Origin: Hericium rajendrae
Taxonomy: Eukaryota; Basidiomycota; Agaricomycetes; Russulales; Hericiaceae
Assembly (NCBI GenBank): GCA_033439255.1
Contig: CM065881.1
Location: 3,348,001-3,412,000 of the forward strand
DNA length: 64,000 bases
Direction: 5' to 3'
Shown here: in pieces, positions 21,473 through 33,545 of the stretch
Position numbering within the stretch: position 1 is the first letter of the stretch
How the letters are laid out: the number at the start of each line of letters is the position of its first letter
Program-made: the position numbers and the translations under genes
The notes under the pieces: model-generated
Databases searched by the model: none
What the model was told of the DNA's origin: nothing
What the model saw: only the letters and a program-made list of their open reading frames with translations

Positions 21473-21719
21473 GTTACTTTTTGTTTTATTGGGATCTTCA
21501 CTTGATGTAGTGGGCAAAAAAGGAAAATGTAGTTGGATTGTAGGCCCGGCGTACATACACATGATCTTTGTCGGTGATCACTTAGAGGCCCAGATTTGTT
21601 CGCCGGCAGCACCGTTCGGGCCGTCGTGCGCATCAGTTGCCAAATTGAGCGAGCGGCAAAGACGCGACGGTGGATTTGCTCGTCGTCGTCGACTGTCATC
21701 TCGCCAGCAGCGCTTCACC

Positions 21720-22625
21720 ATGCAGTCTCTCCTCCGGCGCTGCTACTCGACCCTCCCTGATGCAGCAGCATCCGCTCGTACCGCTTCTACGCCCAGAGCA
21801 GTTCGCCTGCGCCGCCTCCGGAGACGTCCATCCTCCGCCACGACAGATTCCGACTCACTTCCGAATGGCATGACCCCAACCGAATTCGCGCGGTACCAGC
21901 GCGCTCTCGCGAAAGGCGAGCTCATAGGCCCGGACGGGAAGGAGATCTCAGAAGGAGAGTGGCTCGACAAGCTGAACGCACGTCGCATGCGCCTGCGCGG
22001 CACGCGCGAGGTGGCCAACGCAGACGGGACGAAGGACGTCGAGGTCGTCGGCCAGAAGGTGTACCTGCCGAACATCCTCTTCCGCCTCGTGCGCAACTAC
22101 ACGCCGCCCGGGCAGCCGTACAACCCGTACGAGGCGACGTTCCGCGTGCCGCAGTCCGTGACGAAGACGGACGTCCGCGCGTACCTCGCCGCGGTGTACG
22201 GCGTCGCGACGACGTACATCCGCACGGACAACTACCTCTCGCCGGTGAAGCGCAACTGGGACTACTCGTGGACGAACACGCGCGCGGACAAGACGTACAA
22301 GCGCGCGGTCGTGGGCCTGGTAGATCCGTTCTACTACCCGCAGGCGATGGAGGACATGGCGCCGGACGAGCGCAGGGCGCGGCAGGCGTGGATCGAGGAG
22401 ACGTACCGGGTGCAGTTGCAGAAGGACCAGCTGCGGCTGTGGATGCTGCGCGAGACGAAGAAGAACAGCAAGAACTGGTCCTGGCGCGGCGGGCTGACGA
22501 TGCAGCGGGGCGCGATTCTGAAGCGGATCGCGGAGCAGCGGGCGTTGCGCGAGACATTCATCGAGACGACCAAGAAAAACATGCAGCAGGCGCGGCAGGA
22601 GGCGGGCGAGGCGGTCGCTGCGTAG
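21720..22625 (+). CDS. MRP20: mitochondrial large-subunit ribosomal protein uL23m
   Basis: A single exon of 301 residues. The N-terminus (MQSLLRRCYSTLPDAAASAR) is a classic Arg/Ser-rich mitochondrial presequence. The central block YLPNILFRLVRNYTPPGQPY, then ATFRVPQSVTKTDVRAYLAA, VYGVATTYIRTDNY and SPVKR is the ribosomal L23 fold at the polypeptide exit tunnel, with the NP/YE context typical of fungal mitochondrial uL23. A long C-terminal extension of charged helices (ETKKNSKNW, FIETTKKNMQQARQEAGEA) matches fungal Mrp20 relatives, which are longer than bacterial L23. It acts in the mitochondrial ribosome. The ATG at 21720 is chosen because it starts the presequence; the frame is open further upstream through the tRNA but without coding character. 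Confidence 0.92.
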   Translation: MQSLLRRCYSTLPDAAASARTASTPRAVRLRRLRRRPSSATTDSDSLPNGMTPTEFARYQRALAKGELIGPDGKEISEGEWLDKLNARRMRLRGTREVANADGTKDVEVVGQKVYLPNILFRLVRNYTPPGQPYNPYEATFRVPQSVTKTDVRAYLAAVYGVATTYIRTDNYLSPVKRNWDYSWTNTRADKTYKRAVVGLVDPFYYPQAMEDMAPDERRARQAWIEETYRVQLQKDQLRLWMLRETKKNSKNWSWRGGLTMQRGAILKRIAEQRALRETFIETTKKNMQQARQEAGEAVAA

Positions 22626-22888
22626 AGCACATAGCATATCGTCTTTCTATTCATTGCGATTCCCCTCTGCGGTTGCGTTGACCGATCTTTCCTGCACAGA
22701 CGTCGAGTGCCCCAAATTTCGGGGCGGTGAAGACACAGGTGTGTACGGCTGCACGTGAGACTGGCGCGTCCGATTTGAAACGCGCGGCATCCGTCCGGAA
22801 CTCGACGCTCGCACACTTTCTTGGCTTCCTTAGTCTTCTCTCGCTGAATTCTCATCTTGCGTCGAGACTTCACCTTCGTTTAGCATCT

Positions 22889-23858
22889 ATGTTCGTCCTC
22901 GGCGCCGTCGTCGCACTCGCTGCATCTGCACGCGCAGCCACCGCAGCCGCTCACAACCGTCTTGCAAGCACCTCAAGTTGCACGCCGTTCAACAGCACCT
23001 TCCCCAAGGACAGCGTTGACTTCCGGCAGACGAGCACGGGTGCGCCGTTCATCGCCATCAGTCCCAACGGCTCGTGGGATGTGGGCAGCAATGGCCTCGA
23101 GCTTTTCATGAGCAAGCCAGAGGGATCAGTGACCACCTCGGACGGGGTCAACAGTCAGCTGGGGAACGGAGCGACTGTGAACTCCACGTTTACGTTCTTG
23201 TAAGCTTCTGCCCTCGATACTCCAGACATTTAGTGCTCATGCAGGATGCAGATACGGGAAAGTCACCTACGTGGTCACTGGCCTAAATACCCCTGGAATC
23301 GTAACAGCTGCGATCTTAATTGGTGCGCATTTCGCTACAGAGCCATTCGCCAAAATACCTGATACTTTAATATTCAGGTGACTCGCACGACGAGCTCGAC
23401 ATCGAGCTTCTCGGCGGGGACCCAACCAACTGGCAGACGAACGTCTTCGCCACCAACCCTGCGGACCCCGCCCCGCTGGTCGGCGCATTCGGCGACACGC
23501 AGCCCTACCAGGCCGGCGACGTCAAGGACACGCACAGCTATACCATCGACTGGAACGCGGAGCGCGTCGTCTGGTCCGTAGACGGACAGCAAGTGCGCAC
23601 GCTCAGCCCGAGTAAGTTCCGCGGATCGTTTGCGCGCTGGTCTGCGAAGCTAACGCGCCGCGTCCAGACGATACGACCAAGAACGGTGTGACGCACTATC
23701 CCGCCGGCCCCGTGCGGCTGCAGATGGGCGTCTGGGACGGGAGCAGCCCGCAGGGGACGTGCGAGTGGGCGAAAGGCCCCGTCGACTGGACGACTGCGCC
23801 GTCGCTCATGACCGCGTATATCAACAGCGTGTCCGTCGAGTGTCCGTACACGGCTTGA
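22889..23858 (+). CDS. secreted glycoside hydrolase family 16 protein, cell-wall transglycosidase-like
   Basis: Four exons (22889-23199, 23252-23322, 23378-23611, 23668-23858) give 268 residues. The first 20 or so residues (MFVLGAVVALAASARAATA) are a signal peptide. The GH16 active site is HDELDIELLGGD, fitting E-x-D-x-x-E with nucleophile and acid/base glutamates. It is followed by NWQTNVFATN, HSYTIDWNAERVVWSVDGQ and the Trp-rich QMGVWDGSSPQGTCEWAKGP expected of the CRH-like beta-glucan/chitin transglycosidases. The protein ends shortly after the catalytic domain with SVECPYTA, with no GPI signal or Ser/Thr tail. It therefore probably acts free in the wall or medium, remodelling beta-1,3/1,6-glucan. 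The third intron interrupts LSP/NDTTKNG. Confidence 0.9.
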
Positions 23859-24279
23859 TGGACCCCGGACTATTGACTTTCATTACGGACGCACATCATT
23901 AGACGCTGCTGCTTTCATTGCTCACTATCATTGTCATCACTCGGATATTTCTGTATCATCGTACGCTCATGCTATCTCTCAGGACACTGTATCGTCAGAC
24001 TGTTGGACCTCTTGTTCCCTCGTTTCATCACGATCCGTTTGTTAAGTCCATATTATATTAGAAAACATTGGTATCGCATTATGATACATAGCATGCCCGA
24101 GGGCATAGAGACAGTGGTAAGGTGCAAAGCTAAGACACGTAGTTGGCATGAGTGAGAAGGAGAGTTGTGGAGTCGTGGAGTAATGTAGTAGCAAGCACAC
24201 CATAAATATTGCAAGGCCTATCAGAAAGTATGTTGTAGAGTGAAAGAGCCGCAAACCCCATTCGGCCAATCATCTTTCG
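23859..24279. other. AT-richer spacer between convergent genes
   Basis: 421 bp between the GH16 stop and the BUD6 stop. Low GC and no gene signal, consistent with two 3' untranslated regions. Confidence 0.5.
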
Positions 24280-27200
24280 TCACGAGGCCTCGCCAAAGTC
24301 GCCCGCGCCCGCCGCGCCCGGCGGCCCAGTGAACATCGCCTTCAAGGTCATATCATTCCGCTTCTGGCGCACGCGCTCCGCCTCCTCCGCGCCGCCCGTC
24401 TTCTTCAGCTTGCCCTGCCCCACGAAGCCCCGCAGCTCGTCCTCAAACTCGTCCGAGCGCCCCGCGAGGTCCTTCTCGCGGTTCTTCTGCACCGCCTCGA
24501 TCGCCTTGAGCCGCTTCTCCGGATCGACCTGCGCGCCCTTGATCTCGAGCATCACGGTGCTCAGCCCGGTGTGGCCCTCATCCATGGGCGGCGGCCTGAA
24601 CCCGCGCGCGCGCGGCGCCTTGGCCGACCCGCGGATGGAGATGACCTTCTCGACGTGCCCGAACACCTCGACGACGGCCTTCTGGTCCTCAAGCAGGTCC
24701 GCGAGGAACTCCTCCTGGTGGTTGAGGAACTGCTGCTCCTCGACGATGCTCTGCAGCTCCTCCTCCCACGTCTTCTTCCACATCGGCTTGATCGTCTTGA
24801 TGTGCTCCCGCAGGCTCTGCAGCTCCGCCGAGACCGTGCCGACGTCGTCCCGGATCGCGCGGAGCGCCTGCGGCTTCGGCGAGATGTGCCGCTTCAGCAC
24901 GTCGTCCTTCACGCCCTCGACCATGTCCTGCAGCTCCTCCATCTTCGTCAGCACCGTCTGGCTCCGCCCGTCGAGCTTCTCCTTGCCTGTGTCGATGTAC
25001 GCGCGCGCGCCGGGCACCTGCACCGTCGCCATCTGGCGCACCTTCTGCGTCTGTGCGCGTAGGCCGCCGAGCGAGTCTTTCGTGCTCTTCATGAACTCGG
25101 TGTATAGCTGCCGCATGATCCCCAGGTCGCGCCGCAGGTTCTGCACCTCGTCGAACTGTGTGCGGAGGTCGGAGACGATGCGCGTCGAGTATTCGGACAC
25201 GACCGAGGCGCCGGTCATCTGCGGCTGCAGGGACATGCCCGTCATTTGTGGCGTAATCGGCTGCTGCTGATGCGGTGGGTGGCTGTCGTCGCGCACGAGG
25301 CGGGAAAGGCGGCGGGCGACGGTTTGCAGCTGCCTGTCTGTCGGACGCGGAGCAGTAGGGGACACAGCAGCGCTGTCGGACAGCGACTGCGTGAGAGGAA
25401 GAACGGCGGATGCGCGGCGGTTGTCTGTCACTGCCACTCTCAGGTCCCTCAGCTCCTGAGCAAGGCCAGATATCTGCATGTCAATGTGTTGCTTGATCTG
25501 GTCCAGAGCTAGAAGAAGGCTCGTCAAATGCGTGAGAGTCGGGAATAGATGTTGCGCTCACGTTCGATATTCAGAGACAACAAACACTTCTCCTTGACCT
25601 CGTCCATATCTTCCAGCTCATACTGCACGCCGCTTGACGGATCCCGAATGTAGATAGCAGGAAAATTATCTTGTCCCGGATTATATGCAAACTTGTCTAG
25701 AAAGAGCATCCGCAGCGACGAAAGCGACAGCCCCGGCTCGATGCGCGCCTTCTTCACCTCGCGCCCAACCTGCAAAAATGCGTTGATCGGGCCCTCCTGC
25801 GCTTCACGCGGCGGCTCAGCAGGCGGCGGCACGACCGCCCGCCGTGAGGGCTCAGCAGTCTTGGCGGGCGGTATTGGCGGTAAAGGCTCCTCCTCGTCCT
25901 CCCGTATCGGCGACGGGCCGCGTGAGACCGACGGGCCTCGCGAGCGGCTCTCGCTCCAATCGCGCCGGGGCGCCTGCGGCTCGGGGTGCTCGGCTTCCTC
26001 GTCCTCCTCCGCAAGCTCGTCGAGCTCGCGCCCGGTGAGCGTATTCCCCGCGGCCAGCGAGCGGCGGTGCGGGTGCCCGCTGCCCAGCCCCGCGCGGTCG
26101 CGCGGCGTGCTGCCGTTCACCATCTTGGAGATGTTGTAGACTGAGAAGCGCTTCGACGCGCGGCGCTCGAGCGCATCGCTCTTCTTGAGTGCTGCGAGGG
26201 AGCTCGCGACGCCGGGCGCGTTGAGTGATTCCAGCGGGGGTGTGTCTGGCGGCGGAGACATCGAGCCGGCGCGGTCCGGGACGGCGCTTTCCTCGTCAGA
26301 CGGAGTCGATGCGGGCGCGGGCTCGTCGATGATAACCGTGGGTGGGGGTGGCGCAAGCGGTTTGTCGACGAGGGAATAGCGCTTCACGTTGGCGGGAACC
26401 TGAGATGCTCGGGGCGGCGGAACCGGCGTCGCGTCTCCTCTGTCCAAGGTCTCTGGCGGCGGGAGTGGTGGCACCGGTGGGCTTTGTGGGACGGACGCAT
26501 GTCTTGCGGGAGGTGTTGAGGACTTCTCTCCCGATCCGGGACTCGAAAAGTACCGCCGTGGCGCTTGAGTTGGAGGACCTGAGGTGCGGTCGAAGGGCGC
26601 GCTGCTAGGGTCTGGGGTAGGCGATGACTGGATGCGAGGGCTGAAACCGCCTACAAACGCATCATCTCCATTAGCCGCTGCATATTGTGACGTGGAATCC
26701 TTCCTGCGAGAGCTAGTTGTAGTCGTGCTCGATGATTGTGTGGTCCTGCGAGACACCGTCGTAATTTCGGAACCTGCCTCGCTTGTTGCGGTTGAGGATC
26801 GCGTATCGCGGCGAGAAACACGGTCGCCGCGTGAGACACGGTCACTGTCAGTACGAGAGACGGCCGAAGCGTCGGAGCGGTGGCGGGAGGTGGAGACAAT
26901 TTGGCGGAATGTGGACTGCTTCGCGCGCAGACCTTGTAGAAGACTGGTGATTATAGATCGGACTTTGGGGAGATATTTGTCCAGGTTGCCGGCGTTCGCA
27001 TCCTCCGACAGGCAGTCCTCGAGGACACCACGCAGGTCGTCTGGCACAGGCATGAGTTCCCTGTGTGGTAATACCATTCGGCAAAGCGTGGTCTGATTAG
27101 AGGGCTGTGGTCAATATTCTGATGCATGAGGACATACGACATATCAATATTATAAGACGCAAATGCAGCCACTGCTGCATTGAAGTCATTGCCCAGCTGC

Positions 27201-27518
27201 ACGTAGACATCGCTAACTTGTTCCTCTGTTGCCTGCTGATTGCTCCATTTCGTGAGCGCTTCGAGAAGCGCCTTTATGGACACAAGGAGACGCGTCACAG
27301 CGGACTCTACGGCGGGCTATGAAGAGGGAACGATTCCATTGAGTTGAAAAACAAAAGACTGTAAAGATATAACGTACATTTACACGGGAACGAACCGACC
27401 GATCTCCCCTGGACGAAGACGAATGACTTGATGAAACAGATTGATTGTCATGCCGCGACGGATGTGTTGCATAGGGTGGTGGTCCTCCATTAGCTGGAGG
27501 AGTCTGCCTGACCGACAT
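24280..27518 (-). CDS. BUD6: actin-interacting protein 3 / Bud6, polarity factor
   Basis: Four exons (27518-27378, 27316-27138, 27060-25562, 25508-24280) give 1015 residues. The N-terminus is Ser-rich, then a helical conserved module (AVESAVTRLLVSIKALLEAL, YNIDMSELMPVPDDLRGVLE, LPKVRSIITSLLQGLRAKQ) typical of the AIP3 family. A long Pro/Ser-rich disordered middle holds PPLPPPETL and PLPPIPPAK. The C-terminal core starts at RIEPGLSLSSLRMLFLDKF and continues through VQYELEDMDEVKEKCLLSLN into a coiled-coil actin-monomer and formin-binding part (LRDLRVAVTD, FDEVQNLRRDLGIMRQLY, VEVFGHVEKVISIR). Bud6 stimulates formin-driven actin cable assembly at polarity sites and hyphal tips, which is known for the family and inferred here. 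AXL2 lies 15 kb away on the same strand. Confidence 0.93.
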
Positions 27519-29091
27519 GATTGCAGAGGAGGACAAGAGAATATCAGAGCATCACCGAGTTCTGTGTGCGCGCAAGTCCGTTTCAGGTCTTCCCTACATT
27601 TCGCTTAGGTAAGCGTTGTCTTCCCCTCACGCTCATCGCTCTCCTTCTCTTTCTAGTACTGTAGTAATCTTCTACACCGTATCATCATGCATCATGCTTC
27701 AGCCAGAGCCTAGACATGACACCCCTTGCAACTTTTTAGCTTCGTTTGGAATCTGAAACGAATACTTGCTACAGGCGACCTGTCCACCATAAGCGATCGC
27801 ATCGCCCGCGGCGGTGTCATGCCACAGTCCCGACATCCACGAGTCCTCTAATGATCCGGCTCACAAATAGCAGTGGTAAGTACAGGGTTTTTGTCGAACA
27901 AATGAAGATTTCAGTGCGTATCAGTGTCATGTCCCCGTCTTGACTAAAGAGGATCATAGCCTACCAACATCGAAGGTTCTGCCGTCAGACGCGCCTATCA
28001 GATCTGCATACTATGCCGTCTATCCATGGCCAACTGAGGCTGGCTTCGCCTTTTCTGGCCTGCCGCACTTTTGGCTACAGCAGGTGAGGAATTGTAAAGC
28101 TTCGACGTCAGAATAGGGAACTCTTATGGCTGAACGTCAGCATCTCACCACGCCTCTTACGACGTAAGTTCTAGCCCGACTGTCCCTATCTGATCTCAAT
28201 GTCGCAGATGCTCACGTTCATAACCGTAGCGTCGCCGAGTAGGCGGAAGTGGATTCTCGCCGATGGGTCGACAGGCTCGAACAAGCCGGCGGTCTCAATG
28301 AGGTGCGCCCCCGTCGCCAGAATCATAAGAACGGCGGGATTACCGTCACAAGCTGCGAGTCTAACATCGAAAGTTCATTGTTTGTTTTGCGTGACCTTCG
28401 TCAGTGCTGTTTGCTATTTTCTGGAACAGCGCACCAGCGAAGCGGCAAAAATGAAATGCATATTCCCAAAAATAAATTCGACAAAGGACCTAACGTCAAC
28501 GGGTCCATCGCCTCATCGACATCCGTCAAGACACAATCGTATTCAAGCCCCAATCTTGAAGATCGATGCGCATCAACCCTAGTTCTGAAGACCTGATTGT
28601 TAGACATGCAAAGCGTCTAAAAAACGCAAGGCCTTTATAGTCCTCATGTTTCATGGTTTAGTGTGGATACCGTTCATCCGCTATTTCTCGACATCTTAGT
28701 ACCACTAGTATCACCCAACGCGCTATGTATACTACATAGGTTGAACTGTTTCCGCTCAGTTAAAGACAGGTATTGCCGAACGCCTGTAAATGATCGCCGT
28801 CACGGGCAACGACGGGCCGCCCCATCGTTTCACGTCGTTGAAGCAAACCATACATAAGCGAAACATCCGTCTCGAGTTCGCTCGCTCTTGCTCGACAGGC
28901 CACACGGCAACATCATTAGTCTGGCTCGCTCCCTTGCTCTATCACAATTCCAGCCTTTCGTCATCGAGCGCGCTCGGAGCTAACTCGCCGAGGACTGCAG
29001 TTTCTATGCACGACATAGCCTTAACGTTCACACGCCCTGCTGCGCTCATAACTCGAAGGCCAGCAACCTGAAGGTGTACTTCAATATACCC
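27519..29091. other. 1.6-kb region with ambiguous coding traces
   Basis: Upstream of BUD6 (its promoter) and of the unknown gene at 29092. Two stretches look protein-like. On the plus strand about 27980-28080 reads KVLPSDAPIRSAYYAVYPWP and EAGFAFSGLPHFWLQQ before a GTGAGG donor. On the minus strand 28395-28186 reads DGNPAVLMILATGAHLIETA and PSARIHFRLLGDATVMNVSI before a stop. Neither could be extended into a gene with a start. They may be remnants or parts of an unrecognised multi-exon gene. Confidence 0.3.
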
Positions 29092-30644
29092 ATGAGCCTC
29101 GACCAGAACCTGTTTACCCTCACCATTGCCCAGCACAAAGATGATCCTGCGGTGATTGACCTCACTGACCCTGCGGGGGTAGTGCATTACCGAAAGCAGC
29201 GTGAGCCAGGTCCCGTGTACAAGATCAATGTATTTGGTGCGCACGTTGTCTTTTTCATTTGAAGGAGTGCTGAAGCCCTTGTAGAGCCGCTTTCGGAGTC
29301 CTTGCTTGCATCTGCGACTGCGCCGAGCGCGACGAGCAAGCACAAGACGGTCGAGCTTTACAATCCCGAGCAGGTCGTGGAGCTGAAGTCCATCGGGACG
29401 CTTTCCTTCAAATGGAGCTTTAAATGGGAAGAGTAGGTCGTGTTGTTATTATCGAATGCTGTCGCAGTGACTGAAGTGGCCTTCATGTAGTCATGATTTC
29501 GAGTGGAAGCGCGAGGAGTGCTATATGATCCGCAAGCCCGATCCTGCCGTGCTCGTGGCCGTGACCAAGGAGCCTCCAGGAAAGCTCAAGAGCACGGCCA
29601 TACAGATTCTCGACTACAATATCAATAGGTGTGGCGATTTCTCGCCCCGTTTCTTCCATTATTGATGCTTGTCATCTGGGACAGATTCGACATCGAAGAC
29701 CGCAAAGGCTTCGAGATCGTGCTGCTCACCGCATTGCTGACATTCCACGATATGAATGACACCTGGCACGCACCGCCTGATCCTGTGCCAGAGCCATCGC
29801 CTCCACGAGCGAAGCGGGCTACCTCGATTGACGCGCCCGCGGTTCCGCCGCGCCCCGCCAAGAAGACAGGCGTGGATCGCATCGAAGAAATGCAAAATCT
29901 TCGAGGTGAGGTCAACGAGATCGCGGTCGAGGAAGAGGGTTCGGTAAATGATTATGCGGCATACGCGGCGAATCTTCTTGAAGTGAGTCGAAGATAAGTC
30001 CGACGACGCCTCGTTTGCTTGCCGACCATATCACTGCAGGACGAGGCCATGCTGTTCATCAGCATCCGTTCCTCCGATGCGTCCTATGTGTCTAAAGTTT
30101 TGAAAGTCGTCGAGCGAACCAAACGTCTCCGGCACAAACGGGGTGCGACCCCTCTCCATCTTCTATGCGCTCTCAGCTGACGTTTCCTGCAGGACAAGAC
30201 TCCGAGACCGAGCTGCATCAATATGTCCTGCTAGACAAATCGTCCCCGGGATCCCGGCGTATTGTCCTTGACGATGCACCGAGATCTGGAGGAGATTATA
30301 CCCCGCCGAAAAGCGTTGTCGTTCACTTGAGTAAGATATCCATGCCAGAACTGCAGCCACAGCCCGTGCGGGAGCGGAGCACCACTCCGGAACGGTCTAA
30401 TACCCAAGGACAGGGTCGCCAGGCGAAGAAGGACAAAGGCAAGAGCAAAGGTGCGTCAGAATGACCCTACTGTCTGCTCGACGTGGGAATGCAGACATTG
30501 ACGTCTTCTTATCTCATAGCCACGGCCCAAGCACCTGCACCTTCTCCGGCGCAGCTGAATAATCCGTCGTTGTACATCGCCCCGCCGACTTCTCGTCCTG
30601 CGACAATCGGCATGTCCAGCCTCTTTGGACGATCGAAGCGATAG
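29092..30644 (+). CDS. hypothetical basidiomycete protein, seven exons
   Basis: Exons 29092-29236, 29285-29432, 29491-29628, 29685-29982, 30040-30142, 30193-30450 and 30520-30644 give 404 residues. All junctions keep the frame, and the first intron (48 nt) was chosen over a 28-nt alternative. The N-terminal two thirds look like a folded beta-rich domain: FTLTIAQHKDDPAVIDLTDP, GTLSFKWSFKWEDHDFEWKR, ECYMIRKPDPAVLVAV and RFDIEDRKGFEIVLLTALLT. The spacing of W, K and E is reminiscent of conserved basidiomycete proteins of unknown function. The C-terminal third is disordered and basic (RQAKKDKGKSKAT), ending SSLFGRSKR, possibly a nuclear signal. No catalytic motif or membrane segment is present. 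The function is unknown. Confidence 0.7.
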
Positions 30645-30942
30645 CTGCTACTAATGCAATTTATCCGCCTGGTACACGGCCATCTTAGACAATTCCCATA
30701 TCCTGTGCCACCGCACGGTCGTATCACATTTTAAATACAAAGATCACATTCGGACTTTCATACTGCATTTGAATATTTAACAAATTCCTTCTATCATCAC
30801 AGAGCGTCTTGCATTATCCATATACCCGCTCGGGAGCGCGCAGTGGTGTTATCAGGTAAAGCAATATATGGGTTAGAACGTTAACTAATCTGGATAGAAA
30901 TTAGTCGCATTACCAGATCTTAGTGATTTGGCATCAATCTCT

Positions 30943-32010
30943 TCACTTGACGATCTGGCGCACGCGCGAGACGGGGATCGTCGTGTGCACGAAGATCAGA
31001 ACAAGTGCGTTGGCTTTCACCGCGTCGGGGACGTCTTCGTCCGTGTCTGGCGAGAAATCCGCGAGCATGCGCGGCATGAGCTGATAGACGGCGCAGTCTG
31101 GTACTAGTAGTCTCGTATTGGAGCAGAGCTGCATGATTTGCGCGTCGCTCAGCGCGTCGGTGTCAGGGGGCTATGATGGCCTGCCCGCATTAGAAAGGTG
31201 GCGTAGATGTGTGAGCGGAGGTTATGGACGAGAAGACATCGGCGGCCTCGTGTTTCTAAAAAAAAAAAACCGTGCAGCGTGGGTCCGCAACGAGACACAG
31301 CAACATATAGGTCTGTCGCTTCCATCTTCCGCTAGATGGTTGAATTCATAGGTTTCTCTCCGATTTATTCGAAGTCTGCGCCCCGGTTTTTAGAGAAAAG
31401 TATCCAAAGTATCCATGATGAAGGCAGCGACATTACCTCACGGTCCAAGATCGCCCCGGCCCCGACCATCTGCATCATGGACAGAGGCTCGAAATGACGC
31501 AAAGCACGCGCGCAAATATAAGGCCTTTTACCTTCGTTCCTTACCTTTGTTTCCACCACAAAGTCACTGTCCAACGACATCATCCCAAATCAGATACTTC
31601 TGTACGTTGATCTTCGGGTCTTGAAGCACCATGTTTCAGAAGCCTTCGCCCCACACCAATCGCTGATGAAATTTCGAGAAAAGTGACGGGACTACTTGGA
31701 ATCATCTGGCCAAAGACGAAAGGTGTCGATCAACCATACCCATGAACCTGTCAATGAACAGTTTCGATATCTCTTCGTGTCCTCAGCTGGGCCGGAACGG
31801 CCCATCCGGCATGTTGTCTCGACCCAAATCTTCAAGTTCCTTCGTTGCAAATCCCCCACCACCCGCCGTGGTAGATCCAGATTGCAAGAAAGATAGCTCA
31901 GACTCAAACTCAGCGGCCTTTCCAGCAATACCAGGCCCGCGCATATGTTCCTGGCCGCTACTGCGCGGAGACGAATATATCCTTGTCAAGTAGGAGTCAG
32001 CAAGCAGCAA
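30943..32010 (-). pseudogene. decayed remnant of an unknown gene
   Basis: The minus strand shows protein-like blocks in order: IYSSPRSSGQEHMRGPGIAG and FATKELEDLGRDNMPDGPF (about 31990-31785), EEISKLFIDRFMGMVDRHLS (about 31765-31700), MVLQDPKINVQKYLIWDDVV (about 31631-31570), DSDFVVETK before a GTAAGG donor, MVGAGAILDRE, and finally DTDALSDAQIMQLCSNTRLL to HTTIPVSRVRQIVK with a stop at 30943. Several in-frame stops interrupt the middle blocks, and in the frame through EEISK to WDDVV all of them are TGA. No start is evident. I do not recognise the family. It could be a dead host gene or the inside of a dead mobile element. Confidence 0.35.
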
Positions 32011-33299
32011 TTGAATTCCAACCCTATACCAATCCGTGTCGCAGACTATTAATACCCTGCGACGTGAGCTATATACACGGTCTTCCTCTACCTTTTCGGG
32101 CCGCCGATTGTCTATAGCCTTAGGGGTTGAGGCAACCCACAGCGTAAGCGAATTCGGGGCACCACGCCTACCTCACCGTGAGGCTCGCGCTGTATAAATT
32201 GCCGCCGCCCCGTTCAACAGAGATTTGCACTACAGAAACACAGCTGTATAAGCTTTTGCCAAGTTCACCATTCTATTTTAATAAATCACCTTTGCTGTCC
32301 TTTGTGTGTGCCCGTATTAAGCTTTATGCTTTTCCGCAGTGTCTTCGCTGCATAGCTGAATGCAAATCTTGGTATCCCAGGCAGCACAAGAGGAATTCTA
32401 GCATCGCATAACGACTGAATGTCAGTGAGCCATACTGTCTATTGTATATGTCAGGCATGCCGGCGAGAGACGGACAGGAAACACCATACATGGTGGTTGA
32501 GTCGCAGACTCGACGCGGATACGATGGAACAAGGCAAACTTTCGATTGGAGGTTCACAAGCAGATGCATAGATAGGAAACATGTTCTGTACACAACAATA
32601 TAATACTTCCACACCATCGAGTGCGTGGAGTTAAACTAGGATACAACATAAACCCAATAAAACGAAGATGTACCTCCTTTACGGGCCACCCCCTCACGAG
32701 GAAAACGATGGGGCGATCTTGGGAAGTAGGACGTTGTTCTCCCTGGGCAACAGTTCAAAGCCCCCCACCAGCCGCCACGCGAACGCAACGGCACGCAGGG
32801 TGCTCCAAATATCAACCACCCGGGTGAACTTTCAATGAAGACCAGCGCCCGCTGGCGTGGCGGGCTAAATACCCCCGGCGCATGGCGCACGGACCCGAGA
32901 TCACGTGCCCGCGTCTATAAATTCGGGTTCGGCGCCGGCGGCTTTCCTTACAGTCTACCGCCATCTCGTGCTTGTTTGTGCATTCGGAGTCGTTGATGAG
33001 GATGGATGCGCGCGCGCGAGCGGTGGGAGAGGGAAGTCATGAACTGGGCATGCCGTTCGCTGTGTTTTCTAGTGGTCGAGTGGCTAATCAGCTTTTGATA
33101 CATGTTTTATCTTCACCTTACCCCCTTCTTTGCGTAGTCGCAATACATGTTCTACTGCCTTACAACTCATCTGTCAGCTCTTCAAGTTTGAGAGTCGAAA
33201 TACCTTCGCGGATGGCAGAGGAAGCGCTACGAGTTGCGGAGTGTACGTCGACTCGCTGAAACTCAGTACTCGTGCGATATTTGTTCTTGGTAAAATCAT
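32011..33299. other. gene-free stretch
   Basis: No supported gene. A promoter-like tctataaat lies at about 32914-32922, followed 70-80 bp later by a short plus-strand frame with no recognisable sequence, so it looks like an orphan promoter or chance. The remainder is moderate in GC. Confidence 0.4.
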
Positions 33300-33545
33300 C
33301 TACTTCTGACCGGAAAAAACCAATCCCCACAGATTCCACGCTGCCACATCCAACAAGCACCCATGTCTTAGCAGCACCAGAGACATCACATCGTTTCTGA
33401 CATCATATCCATCCCGGAGCAGACATCTGACGAAGTCATCTCCGTCGACCGCGCGTTGCTGTGCTGCTCGACATGCATCATCCAGATCAAACGCGACCTG
33501 CAGGCCGCAGATGCCCATCTATGCAGATAACAATCGATGCGCGAT
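33300..33545 (-). pseudogene. possible remnant exon, unknown protein
   Basis: The minus strand reads MGICGLQVAFDLDDACRAAQ, DGDDFVRCLLRDGYDVRND and LVLLRHGCLLDVAAWNLWGL to a stop at 33300, preceded by a CATAG acceptor-like site at about 33520. The GC-rich third positions are coding-like. No upstream exon or family could be assigned. Confidence 0.25.

Noticed and set aside
31560-31780. Reading TGA as Trp (mitochondrial code) to open the frame
   Set aside because: Neighbouring genes use the standard code with spliceosomal introns, and no mitochondrial protein is recognisable. Transition decay is simpler.
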